From positions 19,193,307-19,257,306 of the forward strand of contig CM073594.1 of NCBI GenBank assembly GCA_037074705.1: a stretch of 64,000 nucleotides of DNA, in the 5' to 3' direction. The DNA is from Zhengitettix transpicula (Eukaryota; Arthropoda; Insecta; Orthoptera; Tetrigidae). Below are positions 1 through 29,848 of this stretch, in pieces. A model generated the notes under the pieces. That model was not told the origin of the DNA. It did not search any database and saw only the letters and a program-made list of their open reading frames with translations. Made by a program: the position numbers and the translations under genes. Positions within the stretch are counted from its first letter, which is position 1; every line of letters begins with the position of its first letter.

Positions 1-122
1 ATATTATGCCTGAATTTTAATATATGCAACCATCGCAATATTTTTCAATGAGAAACTAAATCTGAAAATGTTAAAATAAATTTCTTTTGCAGTTTAGAGA
101 ATATTGAAATTGAAAATTCTTA

Positions 123-18112
<17,990 letters not shown>

Positions 18113-20024
18113 CTGCCACAGAACACACTCATCAGCACCACAACAATGCACACGTCAAATTAAACTATAACATGCAAGAACTCAAAACTGACGTCAAGTC
18201 TTTCCGAGAAAAGTGATCCTCAACACCTGTTTGGCGGTATTGAAATAGGTACACTTTAAAAGCAGGCCGAATAACGACTCCAACAGTAGATCTAGTAAAT
18301 GTTGCAAATTAAAAAAAAAAAATTGAGCAAGCTGAATTAAAAAAATAGATATTTGGTGATTACAATTATATAGTATAATTGAGAACTTGTTGTTTACTAG
18401 ACGCTGCTCCAAGTCCTTGAGATATTGTCGCACCATTTCGCATCTGAATGAAGGACTTTACTGTGGTTTATCATGGAAAGGACAGTCGGTGATCCGGAGA
18501 TTGCCCATAAGAGCAATTCATACCACATGTGACGAATTGTACTGTTAAGTTATTTTTGTCGTTACGGTACAGGTTTGAAAATACAACTTTAAGGCTCTGT
18601 TTCCAGCGTTTGAAGACATTGAGGTGATTTTATGTGAAACTGAAATTTTCCATTATTGGAAGGGACCTTGAAGGAAAGGCCACGTTAAGTTATCTTTACC
18701 CTTGCCATTCTCATCATTCTTAACCTCTCCACGCATTATCTAACGGTTAATAATTGCAATCACACTTGCCAACACTTTTAGGCACAGTCTTGGAATTAAT
18801 CTTTCCACGTTTCTGATCAATACTACGTAAAACACGTGGCTCTTTAAAATGAGATTTGATTTTCCAAGACGTTGTATTTTTCAGAGTTCGTGCGATGGTC
18901 GTGACCGGTACTTTTGTCGGCGGTTAGTTGGCGTACCTGCTAGATCCTTCGGGCGCCGCGCTGTAGTCATTTGTCTTTCTCTGCGCGATCAAAAATGCAA
19001 TAACTCTTGCATACAAAATGCAAACTTTACAATGACTTTGGGGTGGGGTGTATTTATAGCCCCCGGGCCGCATATTGCATTCGGCCGGCGTTTGTGGATC
19101 GAGCGAGAGACGATTTTTTTAATCGTTTCAACAATGGCCGGCCTGCGGATCAATGTTATCGGACAAAGGGCGAGCAGGGACCTTGGAATTAGCCGCGGCC
19201 CTATTGATAGGATAGGGGCGATCTTTATGCAAATACGGGACGTGACTCACGCGGTCTCTATGACGCGACTCCAAGGCGTCCATCCGCAACGGCGTCAGGC
19301 GAAAGGACACTAAAACACCGGCTCTGGACGACACTTCCATTAGTTACTGATACAAACTTTTAAACTGCCAGTGAAGACACTTCATGGCTCTTGGAAACTC
19401 CTGGAAACGTTGTGATCTTTTTATGTTTTTTAAAAAAATTTATTAGGTAACTGATTATGTAAATAATTTCATGGTTGTGCCATACATAATGATTATTTAA
19501 ACAGTAATATTTAAATGAAGTTCAATCCTGATGTTTATAATAAACTGCACAGAACCTCCAACTGTACTGACGCTATATTCGCTAACATCCGTCAGAAGTA
19601 ATTAAAAAGATCAGAATCATCGTTTAATATTTAACGTAGAATAAAATAGTCGACGTTTAAATTATATACCTTTACTGGTTTACGATATATTGCGAAGTTT
19701 TGAATAAAACAGACGTAAAGGGGGTTAAAAGAAATCGAATCTTCATGTAACCGGTGAGGTAGAACACGATAAGCGAGTTTTCAGATAGATATATTTAACA
19801 GTTTTTCAAGATATCTTGAATTTTTTTAAAAATCCAAACGTAAATGAGGTTAAAATTATTCTTATTCGTTATCCTGCTCGCGTAAATCTCAGGATCGATC
19901 CCATCGTAAGTCGACAGTAAATAGGAGATCACATTTCTTCAGACTTATTTGATGACATCGATTCATCTTTGGAATATAAACCAGTCGAGCACGGCTTTGT
20001 TTTATAAAGGGTTTGTTAATCGTT
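18113..20024. other. Upstream of first detected ZSWIM exon; no gene seen
   Basis: Probably the first ZSWIM intron. 18849-19313 is GC-elevated and open in one plus frame for 154 codons, but the translation resembles nothing known and has no splice-site support. It also contains AT-rich homeobox-type motifs (GATTTTTTTAATCG) and AGCCGCGGCCC. I read it as a conserved non-coding or enhancer candidate rather than a gene. A TGACGTCA lies at 18189. Confidence 0.4.
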
Positions 20025-20280
20025 TTTTAAGGGTAACAGGCTACATGAGGGTAATCCACATGGTGGCAACTCCCCTTTAATAGCATAGGAAGGGATTTGA
20101 AAGGGGGGATGTGGAAGGGTAGAGGAAGGTAGCCAAGGGTTAACTAGGGCCCCCCGGGCTATATTTTAAGGATCCTACCCGGCATTCACCTAAAGAAATG
20201 CAGCACAAACCCTAGAAAACCTTCATCAGGTAGTCGGGCATTGTCCCACGCCCTTCCGATAGCGGGAAAGGGGGTTTGCT
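20025..20280 (-). mobile_element. Family A retroposon, 3' half
   Basis: Minus-oriented 3' half. It reads (plus strand) AGGGTAACAGGCTACATGAG, TTTAATAGCATAGGAAGG, GGATCCTACCCGGCATTC and CCCACGCCCTTCCGATAGCGGG, then stops. It directly abuts a second copy in the same orientation. Confidence 0.85.
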
Positions 20281-20832
20281 TTTTTTTTTAGGGCAACAGG
20301 CTACATGAGGGTGATCCACATTGGGCAACTCCCCTTAAATAGCATAGGAAGGGATTTGAAAGGGGGGATGCGGAAGGGTAGAGGAAGGTAGCCAAGGGTT
20401 ACTAGGGCCCCCGGGCTATATTTTAAGGATCCTACCCGGCATTCACCTAAAGAAATGCAAAGGAAACCTTAGAAAAACCTGCATCGGGTAGGTCGGGCAT
20501 TGGTACTTGTCTCACGCCCTTCCGATAGCGGGAGAGCAGCTTGCTGTGGGGACGCAGCATTCCCTTCTCCGTGCCTCGACCAGTTTAGGAGGCAGCTGGC
20601 CGACTATTCCAATGGGAATAGCGAACAACTCTTACCGTATGCCCAAGGTCTGTGACCCCGGAACATACACCTCTCAAAACAGGCCGAGGTGCCTCGGCTT
20701 GTGGGAACCTTAGTTCAAAAACAGAGAGGAAAAGGCATCCCCAAAGGTAGCCCCATCGTATCTCTCCTAAAAGGTTCTGCCTGCGAGAGAACATCCCTCG
20801 CAGGTTACCTGCGAGAGGATCATCTCGCAGGC
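20281..20832 (-). mobile_element. Family A retroposon, near-complete copy
   Basis: Minus-oriented copy with a T-run (complement of the A-tail) at 20281-20290, all family blocks, and two consecutive 5' stem-loops (CCTGCGAGAG...CTCGCAGG twice, 20760-20832). It carries an open antisense reading of 68 codons that recurs in other copies. It lies head-to-tail with the preceding copy. Confidence 0.87.
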
Positions 20833-20970
20833 TTTTTGTAGGTAGGTTTTTAAATACCCCGCGAGTGTCTACTGGGAAAAATATAATTCGACGGTGAGAG
20901 AGTATAACAATTTCACGGCTCATTGTTCCAGACCAGAGAAGAGAGAGAGAGAGAAAAAAACTCTTGTATA

Positions 20971-21047
20971 TGGGCGGGCAAGAATCAAACCAGAGACTCA
21001 ACGTGTCTGACGGAGCGTCTAACCGCAAGATCACAAAGGCGGTCTCG
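20971..21047 (-). mobile_element. tRNA-derived SINE head
   Basis: The minus strand shows a tRNA-like layout: an A-box-like TTGCGGTTAGACGC, a GTCAGACACG anticodon-arm region and a B-box GGTTTGATTC (GGTTCGATTC with one C-to-T change, typical CpG decay). No good acceptor stem closes, so this is a tRNA-derived repeat or pseudo-tRNA rather than a working tRNA. Confidence 0.5.
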
Positions 21048-21625
21048 TTTCATACAGATCAATAGTATACATTACATTTTATATACGCCAAAATATTTTC
21101 TCTATCCACCGACAAGGGAAGGAATCGCTGCTATCAAAAGATGGACAAATAAATTTCGGACAAATCGTACTGCGTGACTTTGGACGAAAATCACAACTGC
21201 AAATGATCACGTTAATTGAGATGTAACAGGACGACCTCATGAGGTTGCGCTTGTCTAAAAAATATGGTGTAGGTTTCGTTCTTGCAATGTTACACAACCA
21301 CGACGAGATGAAATTAAATAAACTTTGAAGAAAACTGACTAGATATCAGTTTGAGCTGAAATTACAAACTATCTTTCATAACTGGGGATAATCTGTATTT
21401 TTATTTTAAAAAGCTGAGGGGTAAAGAGGTGTGGGTGATTTATGATCATTCCCTTTAATATCATATAACAAGCTGGCCAAATAACACGCGAACCGGGGAA
21501 TTTGAACTGTAATATACAAAAGCTAACGATGGAATATAATTTAAATAACTCAATACGTCCCATATATATATTACTTATATTAAAAAGTTAAAATGAAAAA
21601 AAAATACGTCTGATAGAAAATAATG

Positions 21626-21926
21626 AATAAGAAAGATAGCCAATACAGACAAAAAAAGGGTGATATAAATACCACACAACGTTTCTGGGATCCTTTTCCC
21701 TTTCGTCAGGTGCTAAGAAGAGCCTAGAGAAACACAACTGCACTGATCAGCTGAGAACACTCTTAGTGTTAATATTAATATTCACGAGCAGAGTCTTGTC
21801 ATTTGACCAGCGCAGTTGTGTCGCTCTAGGCTCTTCTTAACACCTGACGAAAGGCACAAGGATCTCAGAAACTTTGTGTGATATTTATATTACCCTTTTT
21901 TTGTCTGTATTGGCTAGCTTTCTTAT
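21626..21926. mobile_element. Foldback element FB1 (about 300 bp)
   Basis: Long imperfect inverted repeat. The left arm reads AAGAAAGATAGCCAATACAG, ACAAAAAAAGGGTGATATAA and ACACAACGTTTCTGGGATCC, TCGTCAGGTGCTAAGAAGAG. The right arm is its reverse complement with scattered changes and ends CTGTATTGGCTAGCTTTCTT. The centre holds TTAATATTAATATT. Each arm has an ACGTTTC hairpin module pointing outward (21679-21709 minus, 21844-21872 plus). No transposase is present. Confidence 0.8.
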
Positions 21927-23565
21927 ATATTATTTATATTATTCGTCCTTGTGATCTGTAAGTTGAAGCCGCGTCCTTGCAATTGCCGAATGGAACCGTC
22001 ACTGAGCTCACGCTTTAGTGAGACTGATAAATATATCTTAAATATATCTAATCTAGTAATACTTGCGACAAGCAATTTATCAGATAATACGCCTCATATT
22101 TGCAGGCACCTTTCCCCCTTTTCATGTACAGTGAGTGACAGGAACATATTAAAAGGCTTCTGTACATGTGAATATTTTTACACGGCCTTCTTAATTTTAG
22201 CGAATTTATTTTGCAAGTTGTCCTCGTGGCCGTGGAAGTGGTTGAAGTTTGTTCACGGTTACGAGGGTGGTAGAGCATATTGGCGTGGGCTGCAGGCGAA
22301 TATCTGAAATTAGGAAGCTCAAGTTGGCCTTCGATCGGCGGGAGGGCGGCGCCATGTTGGAGCCGGAGTGCACTTGTCAGGTTGTCGGCCTCTCATTTTC
22401 TTCCTGTGCAAAGCCACCACCACGTCCTCATGTGAATAATGTACGATTGTCTCGAAATGAGTACTCACTGGCGTTCTTTATTACCAGGCGTCCAGCAGTG
22501 TTCGGCGGTTCCAAATCAATACCTTAATTCCACACACAGAGAGCGCATTGAACCCTCCTTCGTCCCCCGAAATACTTTACAAACTAGCACAAAAATAATA
22601 AATTAATATTCACGAACAGAAACACGAAACACAGAAAAATCATGTATAAAACGCAGACTTTTTATGCTTATAGAAACTGACAATAGAATAAAACCATTCA
22701 AAGGAACCTAATAAAACAACTAAAATTAGGTCAATAATATAAAAACAAAAATTTATATATTTTCACTGAACGCTGTTATGACACTTTCAAAGTTTTCTGA
22801 CTTAAATTATCTTTATACCACATTTCCATACTGGGATTTTTTTTAAAAAAAATGGTAAATAATGAGGAAGTTGAATCTAATGTTTTTCGGACAAAGAAAA
22901 TATTAGGTAAAGGTGCACTTTTAAGGCATCAGGTGAGGTTCTCTTTCTTGTACGGTAACTTTCCCATTTAGTAATACAACATCCTTATCAACCAGAGTCT
23001 CGTGACAGGCCATCAATTTTCTATCACAGTGTTATGAGCATATTCTTCTCACTTCCTGGAAACAGCGAATAAATTTTATTGACAAAATTTAAGAGGCTCA
23101 AAATGCGATTAAACCTTGCTAGCGGAAGCGTGAACTCCAGATGTTGCAACCAGCAGATGGCAAGAAAATACTTTCCGGTCTAGCAAAACAGACCTGCGGT
23201 GTTTCTCACGAACTTCGAGAGGCACCACGGAAATTTGAACATCACCGATGGGTGAGATTTTTGGGGGACAAAAAGGAAGACTCGCAAAGTAGTGGTAGAC
23301 GGGGGGAGGGGGGGGGTGAGGACGCCAGAGACGAAACGTGAAATGAGAGAATGAACTAGTGGTTACAGAATCAATGGGAAGGAAATGTTTGAAGATAATT
23401 AGTAGACTGTCAATTTGGTTTGAAGGTAAGGAGTATTGAAACGAGAGCTATTTTGTGGTCAATTCTGACCCAAATTCCGTAGCCACCGCAAGTCACTCAA
23501 TTCTAGGATATTCCCCGCAGGTCTTTTCCGACTGGTAACCAGTTTGAAAACCACAAAAAAAATCG
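21927..23565. other. No gene seen
   Basis: AT-rich unique sequence. A GC-elevated stretch at 22200-22520 and a G-rich stretch at 23290-23320 show no recognisable coding or repeat signal. Confidence 0.5.
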
Positions 23566-23752
23566 GAAAGGTGTGGGACAAGTACCCAATGCCCGACCTA
23601 CCCGATGCAGGTTTTTCTAGGGTTTTCCCTGCATTACTTTTAGGCGAATGCCGGGTAGGATCCTTAAACTATAGCTCGGGGGCCCTAGTTAACCCTTGGC
23701 TACCTTCCTCATACCCCCCCCCTTTCAAATCCATTCCTATGCCCCCCTCGAA
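23566..23752 (+). mobile_element. Family A retroposon, 5'-truncated
   Basis: Starts at GGTGTGGGACAAGTACCCAA and runs through GCCGGGTAGGATCC and CTACCTTCCTC to CCTATGC. The last part is replaced by a CAAAA-rich stretch and a GAGACA microsatellite. Confidence 0.8.
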
Positions 23753-23771
23753 AACAAAACAAAACAAAAAA

Positions 23772-23982
23772 AAGAGAGACAGAGAGAGAGAGAGACAGAG
23801 AGAGAGAGACAGAGAGAGAGAGACAGAGAGAGAGAGACAGAGAGAGAGAGACAGAGAGAGAGACAGAGACAGAGAGAGACACAGAGAGAGAGACAGAGAC
23901 ACAGAGAGAGAGAGACAGAGACACAGAGACAGAGAGAGACACAGAGAGAGAGACAGAGACACAGAGACAGAGAGAGAGAGAC

Positions 23983-24015
<33 letters not shown>

Positions 24016-24110
24016 CAGAGAGAGAGACAGAGAGAGAGACAGAGAGAGAGACAGAGAGACAGAGAGAGAGACAGAGAGAGAGAGACAGAGAGAGAGACAG
24101 AGAGAGAGAC

Positions 24111-24141
<31 letters not shown>
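23772..24141. repeat. GA/CA microsatellite, about 370 bp
   Basis: Long purine-rich array of GAGACA, GAGAGACA and GAGAGAGA units. It produces spurious long Arg/Glu and Ser/Leu open frames on both strands. It sits where a family A A-tail would be expected, so it probably grew from that tail. Confidence 0.95.
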
Positions 24142-24142
<1 letters not shown>

Positions 24143-25220
24143 CGAAAAGTCGTCTTAGTTCAATCTTTCTCAATTCTTACTTCACCGTCCAATTAGACAT
24201 TTACATTCTGATGTGGAATCAAACTTAAAATTCTTCTAGAATCGTTTCGGACTTTCCAAAATATCTTGAAAGAATCTTTGATCATCTCGTTCCATTAGAA
24301 AACGCAACTTTTTCAGTTCTTGAACTGATCTGAATTAGAATTAACGTAATTGAAAGTAGGCGAGTTTGCGTCCCGTGGAGGGAGAATGGTTGTAGGATGC
24401 CATCCCCTGGAGCCTGTAGTAGCCGAACAAAGAGCCAAGGATCCTCGAGTGCGGGATCGGAGGAATGTTTGCGTTCATTTCCGCAGGAAGCGTCTTCATT
24501 CCTCGCTTATAGAAACAGTTTTTGCGGCCTTTTCGCGGCGGAAATAATCGGCTTCCAGGGGCGTTCGTGTAATGGAATTCTTGACGAGGAATAAGGGACT
24601 ACGCTGTGTTTCGCGATATAAAGAAAGGCATCCTTATCGAGCAACGCACATACGATTTTAAATTTTATGCTATACGGTTCAATTCATGTGCAACAATTTT
24701 TTTTTTTTTGGGGGGGGGGGGGGAATTTTCAAATTATAATTACAATAAACTCACACCTAACTGAAAAAAATAATTTATACTGATTTCACAATTTTTGTAA
24801 AAATTATAAGCAAAAAAAATATTATTTTTCGAAAGTTGGCAACGGCTATTCTGCCCTGGGATTCTATTACATTCTGGGTCTCTTAGCAATGCTAGAATTA
24901 AATTAAACACTAACGAAAATTAATTTAATGCATTGTACCCGTAATTCTTCAAATTTTTTTTTATAAAAGGGTTCTTCTGTGTTTCCTTCATGTGTTTTAT
25001 AAGTACGCGTCTGAAATCAAGAACATGTGAAGGTTTTCGTGGTGACTCTTCTGCGGCTGATTTTTCTGACCAATGGGAGATCTTCTGCTCCAGAGATCGA
25101 CTGATATATATATATATATACAATATTTTACAGTACAATTTATTCCAAAGAACGGAAGACAATCAAAGCCCAGCCGTACAGGCCATTAAATTGATTTTAA
25201 GTATCACGATGGAAAAATCG
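24142..25220. other. No gene seen
   Basis: Mixed unique sequence with a T-run followed by a G-run at 24699-24723 and a short TA run at 25104-25120. A GC-elevated patch lies at 24350-24600. No coding signal was recognised. Confidence 0.5.
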
Positions 25221-25290
25221 CAACTGGGACGGGAATCGATCCCGGGTTTCTGCTTGATACACGGAAGCCTTACCAACTAAATCATTTGAC
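25221..25290 (-). mobile_element. tRNA-derived SINE head
   Basis: The minus strand reads TTTAGTTGGTAAGGC (A-box), TATCAAGCAGAAACCCGGG and GGATCGATTCC (B-box, one mismatch to GGTTCGANTCC), with A- and B-box spacing typical of a tRNA. The T-arm pairs well (CGGG...CCCG) but the acceptor stem does not. Best read as a tRNA-derived SINE. Confidence 0.55.
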
Positions 25291-25765
25291 AAATTCGCCG
25301 AAAACAAGTATACTACTTGAAAAGTCGTCGGAGAGGGAGGGAGGATACTTGCATGCAAAGTTTTCTCAATTCTTGACGCACCTAGAAATTTATTTGAGAT
25401 GCTAAAGAGATCAGTTTGCTTCTGTGAGGTAGTTGAATGTCAGAATATTTTTTAGTTCCATCTTAATAAATTTTAATATTTTTCAATTCCCAAAACCCGA
25501 CTACAATACTTAGCTTTTTAGTTTGTAAATCCGTCGGATATGTCTCCGTTTTGGACAGTGTCTAAATACATATCATATAGATTGATTGATCGTCTCCAAA
25601 TAACTCTTTTGGAAAACAAAATTCAGTTTATCACTCATCACACTTTTTCTTTTTTTTTAAGTAAACAGCAGGGTCCTGTGTAAGGATTCTCTGGCGATAT
25701 AAATATAGATGATCGAAGACATGCAATAAAGGCGAGTGATGAACAAGTGTTTGCTTACGTCACAA

Positions 25766-25832
25766 TGACCCGGACTTGGCCGATCCGCGGTTTCTCAAGG
25801 TCGTGGGTTCGCAACTCACCAAGGCACTTACA
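25766..25832 (+). mobile_element. Possible tRNA-Leu/Ser-like SINE remnant
   Basis: GGACTTGGCCGATCCGCGG resembles the class II tRNA start 'TGGCCGAGCGG', and GTCGTGGGTTCGCAACTCAC resembles a T-arm with one inserted base. The spacing fits a tRNA, but pairing is poor. Confidence 0.35.
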
Positions 25833-27478
25833 AAACCATAAGCTTTTGCGTAGTTCTCTTCTCAATTATTTATCTCCCACATTGATTTCTGGTCTTAATA
25901 AAAAAAAACGTAATATTATCGTGGGATCGGTTTTGTTTAAGGATATTTTTAATACATTGTTGCTTCAATCCCTTGGTGGTTTTTCCGCTGTCTGTGATTG
26001 GGACAAGTTCCTTTTTATTTAATTAAGACAGGACTGTTTTTTTTTAAAAAAAGAGAATAGAGTGCTGTGGAAACTGAGGTTTTTGAGCTACGACTAAGGA
26101 CGATGGGACTGTTCACTTAGTCAATCAAGTTTTCCATGGCCTGCACCTTGCTATAATAATTTTGTATGTTTTATCATTTGCTCTGCAGACTTGCATTTTA
26201 CATTCTCCAAAGTTGAATCGTGGCCCGACTGGTGCGAACTCTGCACGTCGCTTCGTGGCCAGTAACGTTGTTGGTGTTGTGTGTTGGATGTCCTTGTGCC
26301 GGGGTCAGCTGTGGAGTTTTTGTGGCGATGGAATCTGGTCGTGACCAACCCGCATTCCACCTACGCACTCCACGGCAGGATCTTTCCTAGCACCGACCAG
26401 AGACAATGAGTTTTGTACACATGGCGCCTGCACAGCACAGGGCACGTCGGCTGTTTCAAACCATTGCATGAAGAACTCGTCGTCACGTCTGTATTTCTCA
26501 CGATATTCTGATGCAAGTTTCTGTACTCCTCCTTTCCATTGTTCTTAGTTCGATTTTAATAATTAGTTTCCAATTCATTTATTTCCTAATTACCAAATTT
26601 ACCTCTCAGACAATGAAACTACTGACAATATTCTTTACTTGTCTCAGAATTCCATGTATAATATTTCAAATGTATCGATTTTTAATTTACATGTCGAATA
26701 AAACCAATTACAGTTTTTCAGAGATGAATTTTTCGGTGAATTTACAGACGGGGAAAAGTAGTCCTAGACATTTAATATATATTTAAATAAAAACGTGTCA
26801 GTTTGAACGGTAAAAACCATTAACGACGGAACAACTTCAATGTACTTTCATTTCTTCTTTGTCGAGGACAACACAGGCTACATAGTTTGTTGAAATTTCA
26901 AAATCAAGAGAGCGGGAGTTAGGAGAATGCTCCAGATATTTGCTAATAAGTATGCAATATTAAAAATCTAAAAAGAATTAGATATTATCAACACATGTTT
27001 GTGCGAATTTATTAATAAGTGCCATAAAATTATTATTATTGAGACCAACATCATTATTTTTAGAATTTAAGACGTTTTACACTTCAATTTTGGATTTGAT
27101 AAATATATTTATTTATACCTTTAAATGAGAGAGAGATGAGTATTTAATATTTTTTACTGGCTTCAAATTCTGGAATTTGTGATTAATTATTAACCACCAA
27201 ATGCTTAACTCTCAAGATTGTTTTCGAATGATTTCATCGCTTAACTTCTTCGTTGTTTCGTAAGCGACGAATGCCCTGGACTTTCATGTTTCTGTAGCTG
27301 GTCGTTTGGAGCATTTATGTTTTCATTTACGTTTGTAGAGATAATATAAAATGGCCAGCGAAAAAAACAGACATTTTACGTAAATTGGAATGAGTACATT
27401 AAACAAAGTACTTAATACACTACATTATTTATCTTCTTTATTACTATTATTGTGCTGTAATATCTGTGAATTGATACT
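25833..27478. other. No gene seen
   Basis: AT-rich unique sequence. A moderately GC-rich patch at 26200-26480 lacks coding features. Confidence 0.5.
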
Positions 27479-27481
27479 TCT

Positions 27482-27510
27482 GTCTGACGAGGGTCCACAT
27501 TGGGGCCGAA
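27482..27510 (+). other. Hairpin module (hammerhead-like)
   Basis: CTGACGA, one extra G, stem GGTCC / GGGCC around ACATTG, then GAAACATG. The core matches CTGANGA...GAAAC, and the stem pairs over five bases with one G-U. A similar but decayed version lies at 47119-47147. Confidence 0.45.
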
Positions 27511-27800
27511 ACATGTCGAGGAACATCTACGTTGAGCTCTTCAGATACTCGGCGATGGCCGCGGTCCTTGAAAGCGCGCCAGCTTTCTTTGCCTTGCTAT
27601 TCAAATTGTTTATTGTTCCCGAAAAGAAAGTCTGTGGACTCGGAGGTCTTCCACCAGTAGACCCGCAGTGTTCTGCCATTCAAAACGGGTTTCTCTCGTG
27701 AGATATACCAATGCGAATATTCTGAAATTCTCTTTCGGCTGTGATGGTCAAGCGATAGTGAAGAAGACCAAGAAAGAACTCGTAATTTAACATTAATCGA

Positions 27801-27822
27801 ATAATAATAATAATAATAATAA
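27801..27822. repeat. AAT microsatellite
   Basis: Seven AAT units. Confidence 0.85.
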
Positions 27823-27939
27823 ACGTCTTCCAATAAAACTACATGTAGACAAACGTCCCTGGTGCACAAACCAGTTTTAAATCAGTGAGAACACGCGCAA
27901 ACAATTCTTATTTGTTTATGAGAATAAATTATATTAATA

Positions 27940-28621
27940 ACTAGCTGGGTGCCCGGCGTTGTCCGAGATGTCCAATATCGGTTGCTTTTGCGCTATTTTT
28001 ATGTAACGCTCCTCGAACCCTGTCCCTACATGTGCTCACCTCGCATGCCGAAAGGGGTTGAAATTATACACAAAAAACATCAGTAGAAATACAATCAATA
28101 TAATTAACCCTGAAAAATATTGATTCAACGCAAATATCTGCCGTGTTTGCATGTTCCAAAATTTCCAACCCGCTACCCCTGCATCTGAGGGATAAATGCC
28201 AAGTTGAATGTCATAACTAAAATCAGTGACATCCATATCCTTTGATTTGACTCCAATCCCGATTGTATTCGCGTTATTTTCTTGTAAAGCATCTCCATCT
28301 CAAACCATAAGGGTGCCCTTTTCTCAGGGTGTAGGGGATGAAAATTATATTCAGATAACATCGGTAGAAGCACTATCAATATCTGTGACCCCTAAAAATA
28401 TTTATCCGACTGAAATATCGACTGTTTTAGCATGCTTAAATATTTCCACCCCCGCTTCTGGGGGTGGTAGACGCGTCTCACCCCAACAGTGTTTGTTTTC
28501 TGGTCGCAAAGAACACGTGTACGAAATTTGGTGAAATTTGCTGCACCGGTGTAGATTTGTATAAGGAACATACAAATATACATACATACATACAAACAAA
28601 CTCTCTGCTTTATTTATTAGA
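27940..28621 (+). mobile_element. Family B repeat, copy 1
   Basis: Begins ACTAGCTGGGTGCCCGGCGT and ends with a CATA-rich run and TTTATTTATTAGATA. The interior shares ATATCTGCCGTGTTTGCATG, CGCTACCCCTGCATCTGAGG, TTTCCACCCCCGCTTCTGGG and GGTCGCAAAGAACACGTGTA with copies at 47227 and 54658. The 3' end differs from those copies (CATA tail instead of TATATAGA). No protein is recognised. Confidence 0.8.
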
Positions 28622-29239
28622 TAATGCATAACTTTTGGCAATAGAACAAACTCAGTCTTAAACGTGTGCTCGGATTTTTTATATGTTTTACATTCAAAAA
28701 TTTAGTGATCCCAGCTAAAATATTCCGTTTCTTTATTTCTTGCACACGAATGATTGAAACGTCGCAGAACTGATCTCGTATCACATGAAAATGAAATATT
28801 CTGTGCTGTAAATTTCATTCTTGAGCAACGATCACAGGCTTAAGAGTGGAAAATAAGGAGATTTAACAGATATCACAGAAGTAATGGAGATAATACGGAC
28901 GATGAAATTACTACTATAAATTTATCTTTCAGCTTTGAAGGTATGGTGAAGAGTGGATTTTAAACAAGGTAAACAAGGAAATAAAATGTAAAAGAATTAA
29001 GATAGCACGCGGAATAAACGGAGTGATCCTTACTAAAGCCGCACCGGAAACTACGAGGAAAAATCCTGTCCTAAAAACAAAAAAGACTGAGGTCAAGGAA
29101 CTGATAAGATCTGAGCGTTCACGAATTGCTCTACATGAAAGAAAGAAAGAAAAAAGACTCCAAATACAGCAAGAAACCTTTCTTCGGAACTCATTTCGTC
29201 AAAGATTAGATTATTTAAATGTCAATGCTCCATAAGAAC
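28622..29239. other. No gene seen
   Basis: AT-rich unique sequence. An open plus frame at 29023-29235 is Lys/Arg-rich and unsupported. Confidence 0.5.
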
Positions 29240-29314
29240 GATAAGCGTGTTGCACTGCTAAGGCAACGAACCTGGAAAATAAATACTTCCCGGTTCGAGT
29301 GATGGATCTCCACA
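29240..29314 (+). mobile_element. tRNA-derived SINE remnant
   Basis: GTTGCACTGCTAAGGCAACG resembles a tRNA D-arm region, and CCCGGTTCGAGTGATGG resembles a B-box (GGTTCGA intact). The acceptor stem does not close. Confidence 0.4.
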
Positions 29315-29478
29315 ACCCATAATAAAGGATAATAAGAAAATGAAGCTGTTTCTTCACATCGAATACTATACCGCCCTAATAAAATTCATGAAAAATTTAC
29401 AGAAACTATTAACAAGTTAAAAAAAAGACGGGACTGAATATTACATACAGAAATTACATTTCTAATTCCAAAAAGCTT

Positions 29479-29838
29479 CTTGTCCGCTATTCCCATTGGA
29501 ATAGTCGGCCAGCTGCATCCTAAACTGGTCGAGGTACGGAGAAGGGAATGCTGCGTCCCCACAGAAAACTCCTCTCCCGCTATCGGAATGGCGTGGGACA
29601 AGTATCCAATGTCCGACCTACCTGAAGCAGGTTTTTCTAGGGTTTTCCCTGCATTTCTTTAGGCAAATGCCGGGTAGGTTCCTTAAAATATAGCCCGGGG
29701 ACCCCTAGTTAACCCGTGGCTACCTTCCTCTAACCTTCCGCATCCCCCCCCCTTTCAAATCCCTTCCTATGCTATTAAAGGGAAGTTGCCACCATGTGGA
29801 TTACCCTCATGTAGCCTGTTACCCTAAAAAAAATTCTA
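29479..29838 (+). mobile_element. Family A retroposon, 5'-truncated (cluster unit 1)
   Basis: Starts inside the element at CTTGTCCGCTATTCCCATTG and runs to ATGTAGCCTGTTACCCTAAA. It is the first of three head-to-tail units. Confidence 0.85.
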
Positions 29839-29848
29839 AAATATCCAA

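Noticed and set aside
20507..20713. Repeated 68-codon frame starting MSHALPIAGE, seen in six family A copies
   Set aside because: It is antisense to the A-tail and repeats only because the DNA is a repeat. Start and end differ between copies. A coding role cannot be excluded, but there is no support.
23544..24196. Long open frames of 154-204 codons on both strands
   Set aside because: They are translations of the GA/CA microsatellite (Arg/Glu/Asp or Ser/Leu repeats) fused to a retroposon end.
28392..28595. Cys/Tyr-rich frame in family B tail
   Set aside because: Product of the CATA microsatellite.
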